Numbered from the stretch's first letter, positions 1 through 6,934 are shown. The stretch: 12,642 bases of DNA from Pseudomonadota bacterium (GCA_026388865.1 JAPLIX010000415.1:1-12642), one strand, 5' to 3'. The notes: generated by a model from the sequence alone, not told the origin. A program made the numbers and translations.

Positions 1-167
1 TCGGTCGGGTAGCACGGCTCCGTCGGGCAGGTCTGCGCGCGAGCCGTGCCCGCTGCGGGACCGGCCATGGCACCGCCAAATGCAAGGCCTCCCAGGGCCA
101 GCCCTGAAAGCTTCAATGCCTCTCGCCTTGTTAGTCCTTCCGAGTTTTCTTTTTTGGCAGTCTTCAT
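1..167 (-). CDS. Tat-exported protein, 5' end only (partial)
   Basis: The gene runs leftwards off the window, so only the first 55 codons are visible. The start chosen is the ATG at 167, because GGAGGGAG (176-183 on the minus strand) sits 8 bases upstream; an in-frame ATG at 188 would lie upstream of that site. The N-terminus has a twin-arginine signal: a charged stretch, then LTRREALKLSG, then a long Gly/Ala/Leu hydrophobic run ending in TARAQ, a likely signal peptidase site. The mature protein begins TCPTEPCYPT. The product is therefore probably folded in the cytoplasm and exported by the Tat system, often with a cofactor or metal. The function cannot be read from this fragment. I have a faint memory of similar leaders on Tat-exported metallo-beta-lactamase-fold proteins, but this is only a guess. 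Confidence 0.75.
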   Translation of the reverse strand, partial: MKTAKKENSEGLTRREALKLSGLALGGLAFGGAMAGPAAGTARAQTCPTEPCYPT

Positions 168-175
168 TTTCTTTT

Positions 176-183
176 CTCCCTCC
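176..183 (-). promoter_or_regulatory. Ribosome binding site deciding the start of the Tat protein
   Basis: The minus strand reads GGAGGGAG, 8 bases before the ATG at 167. It lies downstream of the in-frame ATG at 188, so it argues for the shorter start. Confidence 0.6.
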
Positions 184-371
184 GTCATTGGTTTTATATT
201 GATGTCACCGCCCTCATTATTTCCGCTGAAAGGTTATCTTCTGAGCCTCTTCGTTATGACCATAACATGAATTGATAGAGACTATGATTGATTAATAGAA
301 CAGGGAGTCCCATACTGAATATATAAACACAAACACCCTTCACAAGGAGGAACTTGCTTTTGGACGAAGAG

Positions 372-400
372 AGTATGGGCCGGTGGTGGTTGTGTGTCAA
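372..400 (-). promoter_or_regulatory. Candidate sigma-70 type promoter for the Tat protein gene
   Basis: On the minus strand TTGACA (395-400) is followed after 17 bases by CATACT (372-377), which matches 4 of 6 positions of the TATAAT consensus. The -35 match and spacing are ideal. Transcription would run left toward the ATG at 167, leaving a leader of roughly 200 bases. This is a sequence match only. Confidence 0.4.
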
Positions 401-620
401 TAAAAAATACGCCGCAAGATATGGGCAGGGGTTGTTCGGACAAAAACCAACATCTTGTGGTGCGTATTCAAGGAAAAAAAGTGCAGCTTATGTATCAGAA
501 GCAAGAGTAGTCATTCAAGTTAACCGATTGCAGACTTTAACATGTAAGCACTTGCCCGAAGTAATCAAAACCCTGTTTCAAAGGTGTCAGTTAAATCTAA
601 ATTACACATTAAAGTGCCTG

Positions 621-1340
621 TTACGGTCCCGCCTGATATTCCTTCTGCACCTTCTGCAAATCCTCCCACGCCTCCCGTTTTTTTTCCGGGGAGCGCAGCA
701 GAAATGAGGGATGATAGGTCGGCATCACCATGATGCCGTTTTCCAAACGCTGGAAGCGGCCGCGAAGTTTTGTTATGCCCTCCTTTGTCCCCAGCAGCGC
801 CTGGGTGGAGAACCGTCCCAGCGTGCAGACGATGCGCGGCCGGATCACGGCAAGCTGTTTCTTTAAAAACGGCAGGCAGGTCGCCATCTCGTCTTCCTGG
901 GGGTCCCGGTTATCCGGCGGCCGGCATTTGACCACATTGGCGATATAGACTTCACTGCGGTCAAGCTGTATGGCCTGTATCATGCGCGTGAGCAGCTGCC
1001 CTGCTTTTCCCACAAACGGCTCAGCCTGCAGGTCTTCTTCCTCCCCCGGCCCTTCTCCGACAAAGACCAGCCGGGCATCGGGATTGCCGGTGCCGAAGAC
1101 AATATTTTTTCGCCCCGCGTGCAGCCGGCAGCGGGTGCAGTCGCCGATTTCTTCACGGACATCCCGCAGTGCATCTTTCTTCAAAGGGGACGGTATTGCG
1201 CCGGGGGCGGCCTTCTCAGCCGCAGGCGGAGCGGAAACCGGGACTGTCTTCAGGCCCCGCTCTCTTTGCAGTTGTACATAATCGTGCAGCGTTGCAACGA
1301 TCTCAAGGGCCTCTTGCTTAAGTTCATCAGGGAGTTTCAT
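621..1340 (-). CDS. udg: Uracil-DNA glycosylase, family 4 (iron-sulfur type)
   Basis: This enzyme removes uracil from DNA, the first step of base excision repair after cytosine deamination. The 239-residue protein shows the family 4 marks: GEGPGEEED (residues 95-103, motif 1), and THE YHPS motif with HPS at 210-212 (motif 2). Four cysteines, C68 and C71 (CTRC), C139 (VKCRPP) and C155, are placed as the [4Fe-4S] ligands. The first 55 residues are a variable helical and Pro/Ala-rich segment, common in bacterial members. The ATG at 1340 has no clear ribosome binding site; the bases before it are AT-rich (GTTTAAC-like). The gene is separated from coaBC upstream by 211 bases holding palindromic repeats, so it may be transcribed separately. 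Family assignment is secure; the start is less so. Confidence 0.93.
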   Translation of the reverse strand: MKLPDELKQEALEIVATLHDYVQLQRERGLKTVPVSAPPAAEKAAPGAIPSPLKKDALRDVREEIGDCTRCRLHAGRKNIVFGTGNPDARLVFVGEGPGEEEDLQAEPFVGKAGQLLTRMIQAIQLDRSEVYIANVVKCRPPDNRDPQEDEMATCLPFLKKQLAVIRPRIVCTLGRFSTQALLGTKEGITKLRGRFQRLENGIMVMPTYHPSFLLRSPEKKREAWEDLQKVQKEYQAGP

Positions 1341-1393
1341 GAAAAAAGACGTTTAACGTTTGAAGTTTAAGGTTTAGATTCTTACATGGCTTA

Positions 1394-1416
1394 ATCTGAG
1401 AATTTTGCTCTCAGAT
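1394..1416. repeat. Small inverted repeat upstream of udg
   Basis: ATCTGAG (1394-1400) and CTCAGAT (1410-1416) are perfect 7-base arms around a 9-base loop. It could be a weak hairpin or an operator between coaBC and udg. There is no following T-run on either strand that would make it a terminator. Confidence 0.35.
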
Positions 1417-1436
1417 CACTCTGGCTTTACATCCGA

Positions 1437-1511
1437 CCTCCCCTAACCCCTCCTTATTAAGGAGGGGAAAAGTTCTCCCCCTTTATTCCAAGGGGGAGTC
1501 AGAGGGGGTCG
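1437..1511. repeat. Interspersed palindromic repeat, copy A (C-run/G-run hairpins)
   Basis: Two adjacent palindromes are visible. CCCCTCCTTA-T-TAAGGAGGGG occupies 1447-1467, with 10-base arms around one base. CTCCCCCTT-TATTCC-AAGGGGGAG occupies 1475-1498, with 9-base arms around a 6-base loop, and is followed by TCAGAGGGGGT. The second palindrome and its tail recur at 10986-11017 with a different loop (copy B). Such C-run/G-run elements are common intergenic repeats in some Gram-negative genomes. Here it lies between the convergently ordered end of coaBC and the start of udg, and may help end the coaBC transcript. Confidence 0.75.
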
Positions 1512-1551
1512 CTCATGCAAATTTCAAATATCTTTGGTTAGTATTTAGTGT

Positions 1552-2769
1552 TTAATTTTTCGGGTTTAGTTTTTGTTTTTTTGCCAGGCTGAGTATGCTA
1601 TCCAGTATGCTGTGGGCGATCTCATCCTTGGGCCGGGAAGTAAGCGTTTCCACGCGGCCGTCCCTGAATATGAGCTGCACCTCATTCACATCAGAGCCAA
1701 AACCAATGCCCTGTTTGCTCACATCGTTTGCCACGATGAGATCAAGGTTCTTTTCCTTCAGCTTTTCTGCGGCATGGGCTTTAACATTGCCGGTCTCAGC
1801 AGCAAAGCCCACGAGAATTTTCTGCCCCTTCTTTTTCCCCAGCTCTGCAAGAATATCGCGCGTTCTCTCCAGCCGCAGCTCGAGCGCCGCATCCTTTTTC
1901 TTTATCTTCTGCGCAGCCGCTTTTTCGGGCCGGTAGTCGCCCACCGCCGCCGCCTTAACCACAATAGAAGCATCCTTGAAATATTTGCCGACCGCGGTGC
2001 GCATCTCTTCTGCGCTCTCAACCGGTATATAATGCACGGCACGCGGCGGCGTTATCGAGGTGGGGCCGCTCACCAGCGTAACCTGCGCTCCCCGAAGGCG
2101 GAAGGCCCGGGCTATGGCATAGCCCATCTTTCCCGAGGAGGGATTGGAAATAAAGCGCACCGGGTAGAGCCTTTCCCTGGTCGGCCCTGCAGTCACCAGG
2201 ACTTTTTTACCGGCAAAGTCTTGTACTGACAGGAGCGCCTCAAGCTCATCTATAATATCTGCGAGGTCAGCCATGCGGCCTTTGCCCTGTGTTCCGCAGG
2301 CAAGGTCACCCCAGCCGGGGTCAATAAAACGGCAGCCCCTCTTTTGCAGCGCTTTGATATTATCCTGCACAACAGGATTGTCCCACATGGCTTCATTCAT
2401 GGCCGGCGCCATGAGAAGCGGCGCTTTCGTGGCCATCACCACGGTTGAAAGGACATCATCAGCTATGCCGTGGGCGATTTTCCCGATGATATTTGCCGTG
2501 GCCGGGGCAATGAGGAGCACCTGCGCCCGCTGCGCGAGTGAGATATGGCCGATCTCTTGCTCCTCATACAGCTTGAAGAGCTCGGTAAAGACCGCGTTGC
2601 CGGACAGGGTCTGCAGCGTTAGCGGGGTGATGAATTCCCGTGCGCTGCGGGTCATGATGACATGCACCCGGGCGCCGCGCTTCACCAGCTCCCTGACCAG
2701 CTCGGCTGATTTATAGGCCGCAATCCCGCCGGTGATTCCCAGGACTATTTCTTTTCCTTGCATCATCAT
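1552..2769 (-). CDS. coaBC: Bifunctional phosphopantothenoylcysteine decarboxylase / phosphopantothenate-cysteine ligase
   Basis: This is CoaBC (Dfp), which joins cysteine to 4'-phosphopantothenate and then decarboxylates the product, two middle steps of coenzyme A synthesis. With the ATG at 2769 the protein has 405 residues. The N-terminal flavin-dependent CoaC half shows GITGGIAAYK, the catalytic His75 (GHISL), PAMNEAMW with Asn125, and Cys158 in CGTQGKGRM; these positions equal the E. coli numbering. The C-terminal CoaB half begins with VLVTAGPTRE and contains FISNPSSGKMG, KAAAVGDYRP, a KIKKK lysine cluster and VGFAAET. Four starts are close together (GTG 2775, ATG 2769, 2766, 2763). The GGGGAG at 2775-2780 overlaps the GTG and lies 5 bases before the ATG at 2769, so I prefer 2769. 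The gene follows pgsA after 12 bases, probably as the last member of the hflX-pgsA operon. Confidence 0.95.
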   Translation of the reverse strand: MMMQGKEIVLGITGGIAAYKSAELVRELVKRGARVHVIMTRSAREFITPLTLQTLSGNAVFTELFKLYEEQEIGHISLAQRAQVLLIAPATANIIGKIAHGIADDVLSTVVMATKAPLLMAPAMNEAMWDNPVVQDNIKALQKRGCRFIDPGWGDLACGTQGKGRMADLADIIDELEALLSVQDFAGKKVLVTAGPTRERLYPVRFISNPSSGKMGYAIARAFRLRGAQVTLVSGPTSITPPRAVHYIPVESAEEMRTAVGKYFKDASIVVKAAAVGDYRPEKAAAQKIKKKDAALELRLERTRDILAELGKKKGQKILVGFAAETGNVKAHAAEKLKEKNLDLIVANDVSKQGIGFGSDVNEVQLIFRDGRVETLTSRPKDEIAHSILDSILSLAKKQKLNPKN

Positions 2770-2781
2770 AGGCACTCCCCG

Positions 2782-3321
2782 TTAGTTTCGTTCCCGCTCG
2801 TTGATAAGGCGAATGCCCCTGCGGACGTAGTCGATGCCCGAAATAATGGTGAACAGGCCGGTTATCCAGTACACCAGGTGCAGGGGTATGTATTTATTCT
2901 GCATTACCTGAAACAAGAGAGTCAACCCGATGGTCAGGAGCTGCAGCGTGGTGGTGCATTTGCTGATAATGGTGGGATTAATAGAAATTGAAAATGAATT
3001 AACCAGGAGCACCAGAATTCCTCCCAGGATAATAACATCTCTGCTGATGACCAGTATCGACAGCCACACCGGCATCAGCTTGAGAATAGAGAAGGCAACA
3101 AAGGAGCTGCTCAGCAGCAGCTTGTCGGCAATCGGGTCAAGATACGCCCCCAGGGTCGTTTTTTGTTTAAAGGTCCGTGCCAGGAAGCCGTCCAGCGCAT
3201 CAGTTACCCCGGCGCAGACAAAGAGCAGCAGGGCCAGGGGATAAAACCCATAGGACAGCAGGATGATAAACAGGGGTATAGAGAGAATGCGCAGTATGGT
3301 TAAAAAATTTGGAATATTCAT
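2782..3321 (-). CDS. pgsA: CDP-diacylglycerol-glycerol-3-phosphate 3-phosphatidyltransferase
   Basis: This membrane enzyme makes phosphatidylglycerol phosphate from CDP-diacylglycerol and glycerol-3-phosphate. The 179-residue protein starts MNIPNFLTILRI, a typical PgsA beginning. It carries the complete CDP-alcohol phosphatidyltransferase motif: D41-x2-D44-G45-x2-A48-R49-x8-G58-x3-D62-x3-D66, the metal and CDP-binding site. Hydrophobic segments fall near residues 6-22, 26-40, 68-90, 96-112, 125-140 and 147-163. The reading frame stays open upstream to 3453, but that part overlaps the preceding gene and is not PgsA-like, so I take the ATG at 3321. Its ribosome binding site is poor, which suggests coupling to the gene ending at 3341. 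Members that act on other head groups share the motif, but the length and N-terminus favour PgsA. Confidence 0.9.
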   Translation of the reverse strand: MNIPNFLTILRILSIPLFIILLSYGFYPLALLLFVCAGVTDALDGFLARTFKQKTTLGAYLDPIADKLLLSSSFVAFSILKLMPVWLSILVISRDVIILGGILVLLVNSFSISINPTIISKCTTTLQLLTIGLTLLFQVMQNKYIPLHLVYWITGLFTIISGIDYVRRGIRLINERERN

Positions 3322-3340
3322 AAGACCGCGTTGCGTAAGG

Positions 3341-4252
3341 TTACCGGGGAAGCATCTGCAGTTTATCGACAATCTGCTCGAGGATCTGCCGGGAGGCCTT
3401 GTCAATGGCGTTTCGACAGGCAAGGTTTTCATCAGCATTGACCCCAAGACCATAGCCGGCAGCGCTCACCAGCACCTTGTGGTCTTTCACGCTCACGGTC
3501 TGCGCCTTGAAATTACACTGGAACGCGCTGAATGACGACGACTCGGTTATCTTGCTGCGCTCGAGGTCCGTTCTTCCCACGATAACAAGATCTGCCCCGC
3601 ACTGGGCGCCCAGCCGGCACAGGCTGTCAAGATCAGGTTCCAGGCTCTGCGCAAACCCTGCCGGCGGGAACTCCTTCACTCCCAGAGAAGGATCCAGTAC
3701 CGTAAAACCTTTTTCCGCACATCGGTCTTTCAGCCGCAGCTCGCTTTCCGGCACCGCCGGCGCTGCCGACCACCAGTAGCTGTATTCTTTTGCAGCAGGG
3801 GCCTTTTCCGCTATCATGAGAAGTACTTTGAACGGCGTTTTAGGCGCGCTGCCCTTGTCCAGCGCGTCAAGGTCTTTTTTGATCAGTTCCTGCTGCACCA
3901 GAGCCTGAATGATTATCTGGTAGGTGTCAAAGGCCGTATTCTCATAGAGAATTTTAAAGCTTTGAATATAGGTCGCGGATTTGTCAAAAAAATTCTTTTT
4001 CAGCATCAGGAAACTGCTGCCCATGGTTTCCAGGGGAACCAGCGCTGAGACTGCTTCCATGACCGCTTTACCCTGCGCATCCAGGAGGGCCTGCTGCCGG
4101 GCGGTCTCAACATCAGCAGCAGTGATACGGGCCATTCCCCGGCCGATAAAGCCGTCCGGGACAGGAGTTTCCTGGGCGCAGGACACTGCAGCATAAACTA
4201 CAAGGGCTGCGGTGAGCGCAGTAAGAACGGGTACTGTATGGCTGTGATTCAT
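3341..4252 (-). CDS. Secreted protein with FlgT-N / CsgG-like organisation, possible lipoprotein
   Basis: The product (303 residues from the ATG at 4252) has an N-terminal signal peptide: a hydrophobic stretch ending VVYAAVSCAQE. AVSC could serve as a weak lipobox, so it may be an outer-membrane lipoprotein. After the signal comes a segment GRGMARITAADVETARQQAL, followed by a DAQGKAV stretch, resembling the FlgT N-terminal domain and LPP20-like proteins. The C-terminal half (GADLVIVGRTDLER, then sensing of repeated beta strands, ending in a DENLACRNAIDKASRQIL helix) resembles the nucleotide-like fold shared by FlgT-middle, TolB-N and CsgG-like proteins. This similarity is from pattern memory. 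GGAAG (4259-4263) lies 6 bases before the ATG at 4252, and that ATG overlaps the hflX stop as TAATG, indicating translational coupling. An ATG at 4258 is the alternative start. No flagellar genes are nearby, so a flagellar role is unproven. Confidence 0.7.
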   Translation of the reverse strand: MNHSHTVPVLTALTAALVVYAAVSCAQETPVPDGFIGRGMARITAADVETARQQALLDAQGKAVMEAVSALVPLETMGSSFLMLKKNFFDKSATYIQSFKILYENTAFDTYQIIIQALVQQELIKKDLDALDKGSAPKTPFKVLLMIAEKAPAAKEYSYWWSAAPAVPESELRLKDRCAEKGFTVLDPSLGVKEFPPAGFAQSLEPDLDSLCRLGAQCGADLVIVGRTDLERSKITESSSFSAFQCNFKAQTVSVKDHKVLVSAAGYGLGVNADENLACRNAIDKASRQILEQIVDKLQMLPR

Positions 4253-5574
4253 TAACATCTTCCGCTCGCATGTTTTTTTCTGAACGGCGGTATGGAAAAC
4301 CGCCGCAAAGACTGGGCTACTGCATAATCAAGCTGTGCCTCAAGGAGCACGTCCGCTCCCCGGTATTCGGTGTGCAGCACGGTCCCATTTTTATAGATCC
4401 GATCAATGGCGCTGCCCTCTGCAAGCGGCAGCCGCAAGCAGACTCGCGGCATCCTCCTGGTCATCCAGCTGTTTATATATGCTATGAGGTCCTCAATGCC
4501 GGCGCCGGTTCGTGCCGAGATGGCGACCGCCGGCTCCAGCCGCCGCTGCCACAGGCGAAGTAACCCCGGCTCCGGCACCCGGTCAATTTTATTGAGCACA
4601 TACAGGGTATCCTTTTCCTGAATCCCGATCTCCTGCAGTACCGCGTTTACCGACGCAACCTGCTCTTCAACAAACGGGCTGCTGATATCAACAACAAGGA
4701 GCAGCAGCGATGCTTCCGCCACCTCTTCCAGCGTTGCCTTGAATGCTGCTATGAGCTGGTGCGGAAGCTTCCTGATAAACCCGACGGTATCCGAGAGCAG
4801 GACCTTACCCGCTCCTTGCATCCGGCGGATGGTCGGGTCAAGCGTGGAGAAGAGCCGGTCTTCCGCAACAACCCCCGCGTGTGAAAGCCTGTTGAGAAGG
4901 GTTGATTTGCCGGCATTGGTGTAGCCGATGAGAGCGGCAAGGTACTGCCCGTGAAATTTTCGTGAACGCCGCTGGGTGCTGCGAACGTTTCGTATCTGTT
5001 CCAGGTCCTTTTTCAGCCGGGACATGCGCCCCTTGATTTTTCGCCGGTCCATTTCAAGTTTTGTTTCGCCGGGGCCCCGCGTGCCGATACCGCCGCCGAG
5101 CCGGGACAGCGCAATGCCCTTACCGCCGAGACGGGGCAGGAGATATGAGAGCTGTGCCAGTTCAACCTGGAGTTTGCCCTCCCGGGAGCGGGCCCGCTGG
5201 GCAAAAATATCAAGTATCAGGCCGGTTCGGTCTATGACGGTGACGCCGAGGGAGTCCTCAAGATTTCGCTGCTGGGCCGGCGACAGGTCATCATCAAAAA
5301 TTACCAGGTTGGCGCTGCGCTCTTGAAGCAGCTGCTCAACGTCTGCAACCTTGCCGCGGCCAATAAAAAAAGCAGGATCTATTCCCTTCACGTCCTGCGT
5401 AATTCTTCCTGCCACGCGCGCGCCGGCTGACTCCGCCAGGCTTTCCAGCTCATCAAGCGAATCAGCTTTCATCTGCCCGGTGAGCGGTTTTTTTTTCAGC
5501 CCAACCAGAATCGCCTTTTCCTGTTCCACGGAATTTATACTCAAGTGCGCCTGTTTCTCCTCCTGCGCTAACAT
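4252..5574 (-). CDS. hflX: GTPase HflX (ribosome-dissociating factor)
   Basis: HflX binds the large ribosomal subunit and helps split stalled or stressed ribosomes. The 440-residue protein shows the HflX N-terminal domain with FDDDLSPAQQRNLE (93-106), RTGLILDIFAQRARSREGK (116-134) and the glycine-rich GGGIGTRGPGETKLE (160-174). A basic coiled helix follows (residues 175-208). The GTPase domain contains G1 GYTNAGKST (217-225), G2 FSTLDPT (242-248), G3 DTVGF (262-266), G4 NKID (328-331) and G5 SAR (353-355). All nucleotide-binding residues are present. The start ATG at 5574 has only a weak upstream site (AATAAG); a strong AGGAGGAG lies just inside the frame, so a later TTG or GTG start cannot be excluded. 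It heads a tight gene group with the secreted protein, pgsA and coaBC. hfq, often found beside miaA and hflX, is absent here. Confidence 0.95.
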   Translation of the reverse strand: MLAQEEKQAHLSINSVEQEKAILVGLKKKPLTGQMKADSLDELESLAESAGARVAGRITQDVKGIDPAFFIGRGKVADVEQLLQERSANLVIFDDDLSPAQQRNLEDSLGVTVIDRTGLILDIFAQRARSREGKLQVELAQLSYLLPRLGGKGIALSRLGGGIGTRGPGETKLEMDRRKIKGRMSRLKKDLEQIRNVRSTQRRSRKFHGQYLAALIGYTNAGKSTLLNRLSHAGVVAEDRLFSTLDPTIRRMQGAGKVLLSDTVGFIRKLPHQLIAAFKATLEEVAEASLLLLVVDISSPFVEEQVASVNAVLQEIGIQEKDTLYVLNKIDRVPEPGLLRLWQRRLEPAVAISARTGAGIEDLIAYINSWMTRRMPRVCLRLPLAEGSAIDRIYKNGTVLHTEYRGADVLLEAQLDYAVAQSLRRFSIPPFRKKHASGRC

Positions 5575-5589
5575 CTTATTTCTAAGTAT

Positions 5590-5685
5590 GGATTGCCTCG
5601 TCTTGCCGATATATCAGGACTCGCAATGAATAGAAAACAGGCTCCGGAAACAGACCTGGTCATTGCCAGGGAAGTGAAGCAATCC
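5590..5685. repeat. REP-like inverted repeat pair between miaA and hflX
   Basis: Two imperfect copies of one element face each other. Copy 1 (5590-5629) starts GGATTGCCTCGTC and ends CTCGCAATGA. Copy 2 (5660-5685), read on the minus strand, starts GGATTGCTTCACTTCC and ends GGCAATGA. The outer ends GGATTGC and GCAATCC and the inner ends GCAATGA and TCATTGC are perfect complements, so the unit can fold into a long hairpin, and each copy can fold on its own. This matches the general type of repeat (ATTGCGAGG...GAAGCAATC) that I know from several Gram-negative genomes. It occupies most of the 150-base gap before hflX. Confidence 0.75.
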
Positions 5686-5724
5686 GTTATTGTGGACAAC
5701 GATGCGCTTATATTGAATAATAGG

Positions 5725-6657
5725 TTAATTTATCTCCGGTTTCAAGAAGTTTTTCATTTTGATTGCTGCCTCATCGCGTGCGTCCGGCAACATGATCCAT
5801 GCAATGTCCGGGTCATGGCGAAACCAGGTCAATTGCCGTTTGGCAAAGCGCTTGGTGTCGCGTTTCATCTCGCGCACAGCTTCTTCCCAGGACCGGTGTC
5901 CCTCGATAAACGCCGCCATCTGCTTGTAGCCGATGCTCTGCAGGGGTTTAAGAGAAGAAGTATAGCCCCGTGCTAACACCGATTGCACCTCTTCCCGCAG
6001 CCCCTCCCCTATCATTCGCTCGACCCGCTCCTCGATGCGATGGTACAACTCGCTGCGGTCCCGCATGAGGCCGATTTTCAGGACGTTATAGGGCGTGTCG
6101 TCAAACGCATGGGCCTGCTGGTGCCGGGAAATCGGCGCGCCGGTCAGATAGAGTACTTCCAACGCACGAATAATTCGCACCACGTCATGGGGATTGATTT
6201 TTTGCGCTGACAGCGGGTCCTGTTCCTGAAGAAGTTTGTATAACGATTCCTTTCCTCCCTGTTCTGCCGTGTGCCGCAATGCTGTGCGCAACTCCTCGCT
6301 TTTTTCGGGAGCAGTAAACAGCCCTCTGGTGAGGGCCCTGATATAGAGTCCGGTCCCTCCCACCACCAGGGGTATCAAGCCCCGCGCGGTAATATCAGCA
6401 ATGGCTTGCCGAGCCCGCGCCATAAATTGCGCGGCGCTGAAATCCTCATCGGGGTTTACAATCGACAGGAGATGGTGGGGAACGATTTCCTGCTGGGCCG
6501 GCGTTGGCTTGGAAGTTCCGATGTCAAGATACCGGTAGACCTGCATGGAATCGGCGTTGATGATTTCCAGCGGAAATGTTTTCGCAAGCGCGAGGGCTGC
6601 GTCAGTTTTTCCGACGCCGGTAGGGCCCTGGATGATGACTATCTGCGGTTTTTTTAT
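5725..6657 (-). CDS. miaA: tRNA dimethylallyltransferase, with an apparent ATA start codon
   Basis: MiaA transfers a dimethylallyl group to A37 of tRNAs that read codons beginning with U, improving decoding. Beginning at the ATA at 6657, the product is 310 residues, the usual family length. It begins (M)KKPQIVIIQGPTGVGKT, containing the P-loop GPTGVGKT (11-18). It continues with INADSMQVYR (33-42), DIGTSKP, VGGTGLYIRAL and the C-terminal QLTWFRHD region. The frame is open upstream only to a TAA at 6663-6665, and there is no ATG, GTG or TTG before Met38 (6546). Starting at Met38 would delete the P-loop and the catalytic Asp36. AAAGG lies 9 bases before the ATA, exactly where a start site is expected. 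The ATA could be a mutated ATG, a sequencing error or a true rare start. The DUF2283 gene lies 26 bases upstream of this start. Confidence 0.88.
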   Translation of the reverse strand: MKKPQIVIIQGPTGVGKTDAALALAKTFPLEIINADSMQVYRYLDIGTSKPTPAQQEIVPHHLLSIVNPDEDFSAAQFMARARQAIADITARGLIPLVVGGTGLYIRALTRGLFTAPEKSEELRTALRHTAEQGGKESLYKLLQEQDPLSAQKINPHDVVRIIRALEVLYLTGAPISRHQQAHAFDDTPYNVLKIGLMRDRSELYHRIEERVERMIGEGLREEVQSVLARGYTSSLKPLQSIGYKQMAAFIEGHRSWEEAVREMKRDTKRFAKRQLTWFRHDPDIAWIMLPDARDEAAIKMKNFLKPEIN

Positions 6658-6683
6658 TGACGGTTACCTTTGTGTAAATACAA

Positions 6684-6923
6684 TTAAACCGAGACTGGAA
6701 GGTCTATCTGCGTGTTATTTTTCTCATTAATGAAGGTAAACTTGAGCTGTTCCATAATGTCAAGCTGCTCATTTGCGTTCAACAATTCAATCCCATAAAC
6801 CTTACCATCAGGAGAAAGATCAATATTCATTTCATCAGTGATTCGGATCGTCTCAATGTCAGTTCCCTTTTCGCGCAAGTGGATGTACGCTATATTGTAT
6901 GTGGGGTCATAGCTGATCTTCAT
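6684..6923 (-). CDS. DUF2283 family protein
   Basis: The 79-residue protein begins MKISYDPTYNIAYIHLREKG and contains a DGKVYGIELLNANEQL segment. This is the recognisable DUF2283 layout: a short beta-hairpin start with Ala-Tyr-Ile, a central acidic strand, then a GIE(L/I)LNA motif. The function of the family is not established; its genes are often found beside small DUF4258 or toxin-like genes. AGAGGT, 5 bases before the ATG at 6923, is a good ribosome binding site. The tail of the upstream ORF (6935-7051) looks like the remains of such a small partner gene. The next gene downstream is miaA. Confidence 0.85.
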   Translation of the reverse strand: MKISYDPTYNIAYIHLREKGTDIETIRITDEMNIDLSPDGKVYGIELLNANEQLDIMEQLKFTFINEKNNTQIDLPVSV

Positions 6924-6934
6924 ATTTTACCTCT

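Larger units (their letters stand above)
168..620. other. Long intergenic region without a convincing gene
   Basis: About 450 bases lie between the Tat protein start and the end of the uracil-DNA glycosylase gene. It is more AT-rich than the neighbouring genes. It holds a possible leftward promoter (372-400), a small inverted repeat GTTATG-AC-CATAAC (253-266), and an isolated AAGGAGG (344-350) followed by a TTG at 360. The reading frame after that TTG has no recognisable content and runs antisense into the glycosylase gene, so I do not call it. A second plus-strand frame (319 to about 484) is open but has no start codon near its beginning. The region may hold decayed coding DNA or a long leader for the Tat gene. 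Confidence 0.5.

Noticed and set aside
354..707. Plus-strand frame of 117 codons with TTG start after AAGGAGG
   Set aside because: Its last third runs antisense into udg and it has no recognisable content; only the ribosome-site coincidence supports it.
1437..1511. CRISPR array
   Set aside because: The repeats are palindromic, few and not separated by regular spacers; no cas genes are present.
1573..2229. Plus-strand open frame (218 codons) opposite coaBC
   Set aside because: It overlaps the conserved CoaB domain on the other strand and shows no family features.
3322..3453. Upstream extension of pgsA (44 more codons)
   Set aside because: It overlaps the end of the preceding gene and does not resemble PgsA, whose natural start is MNIPNFLTIL at 3321.
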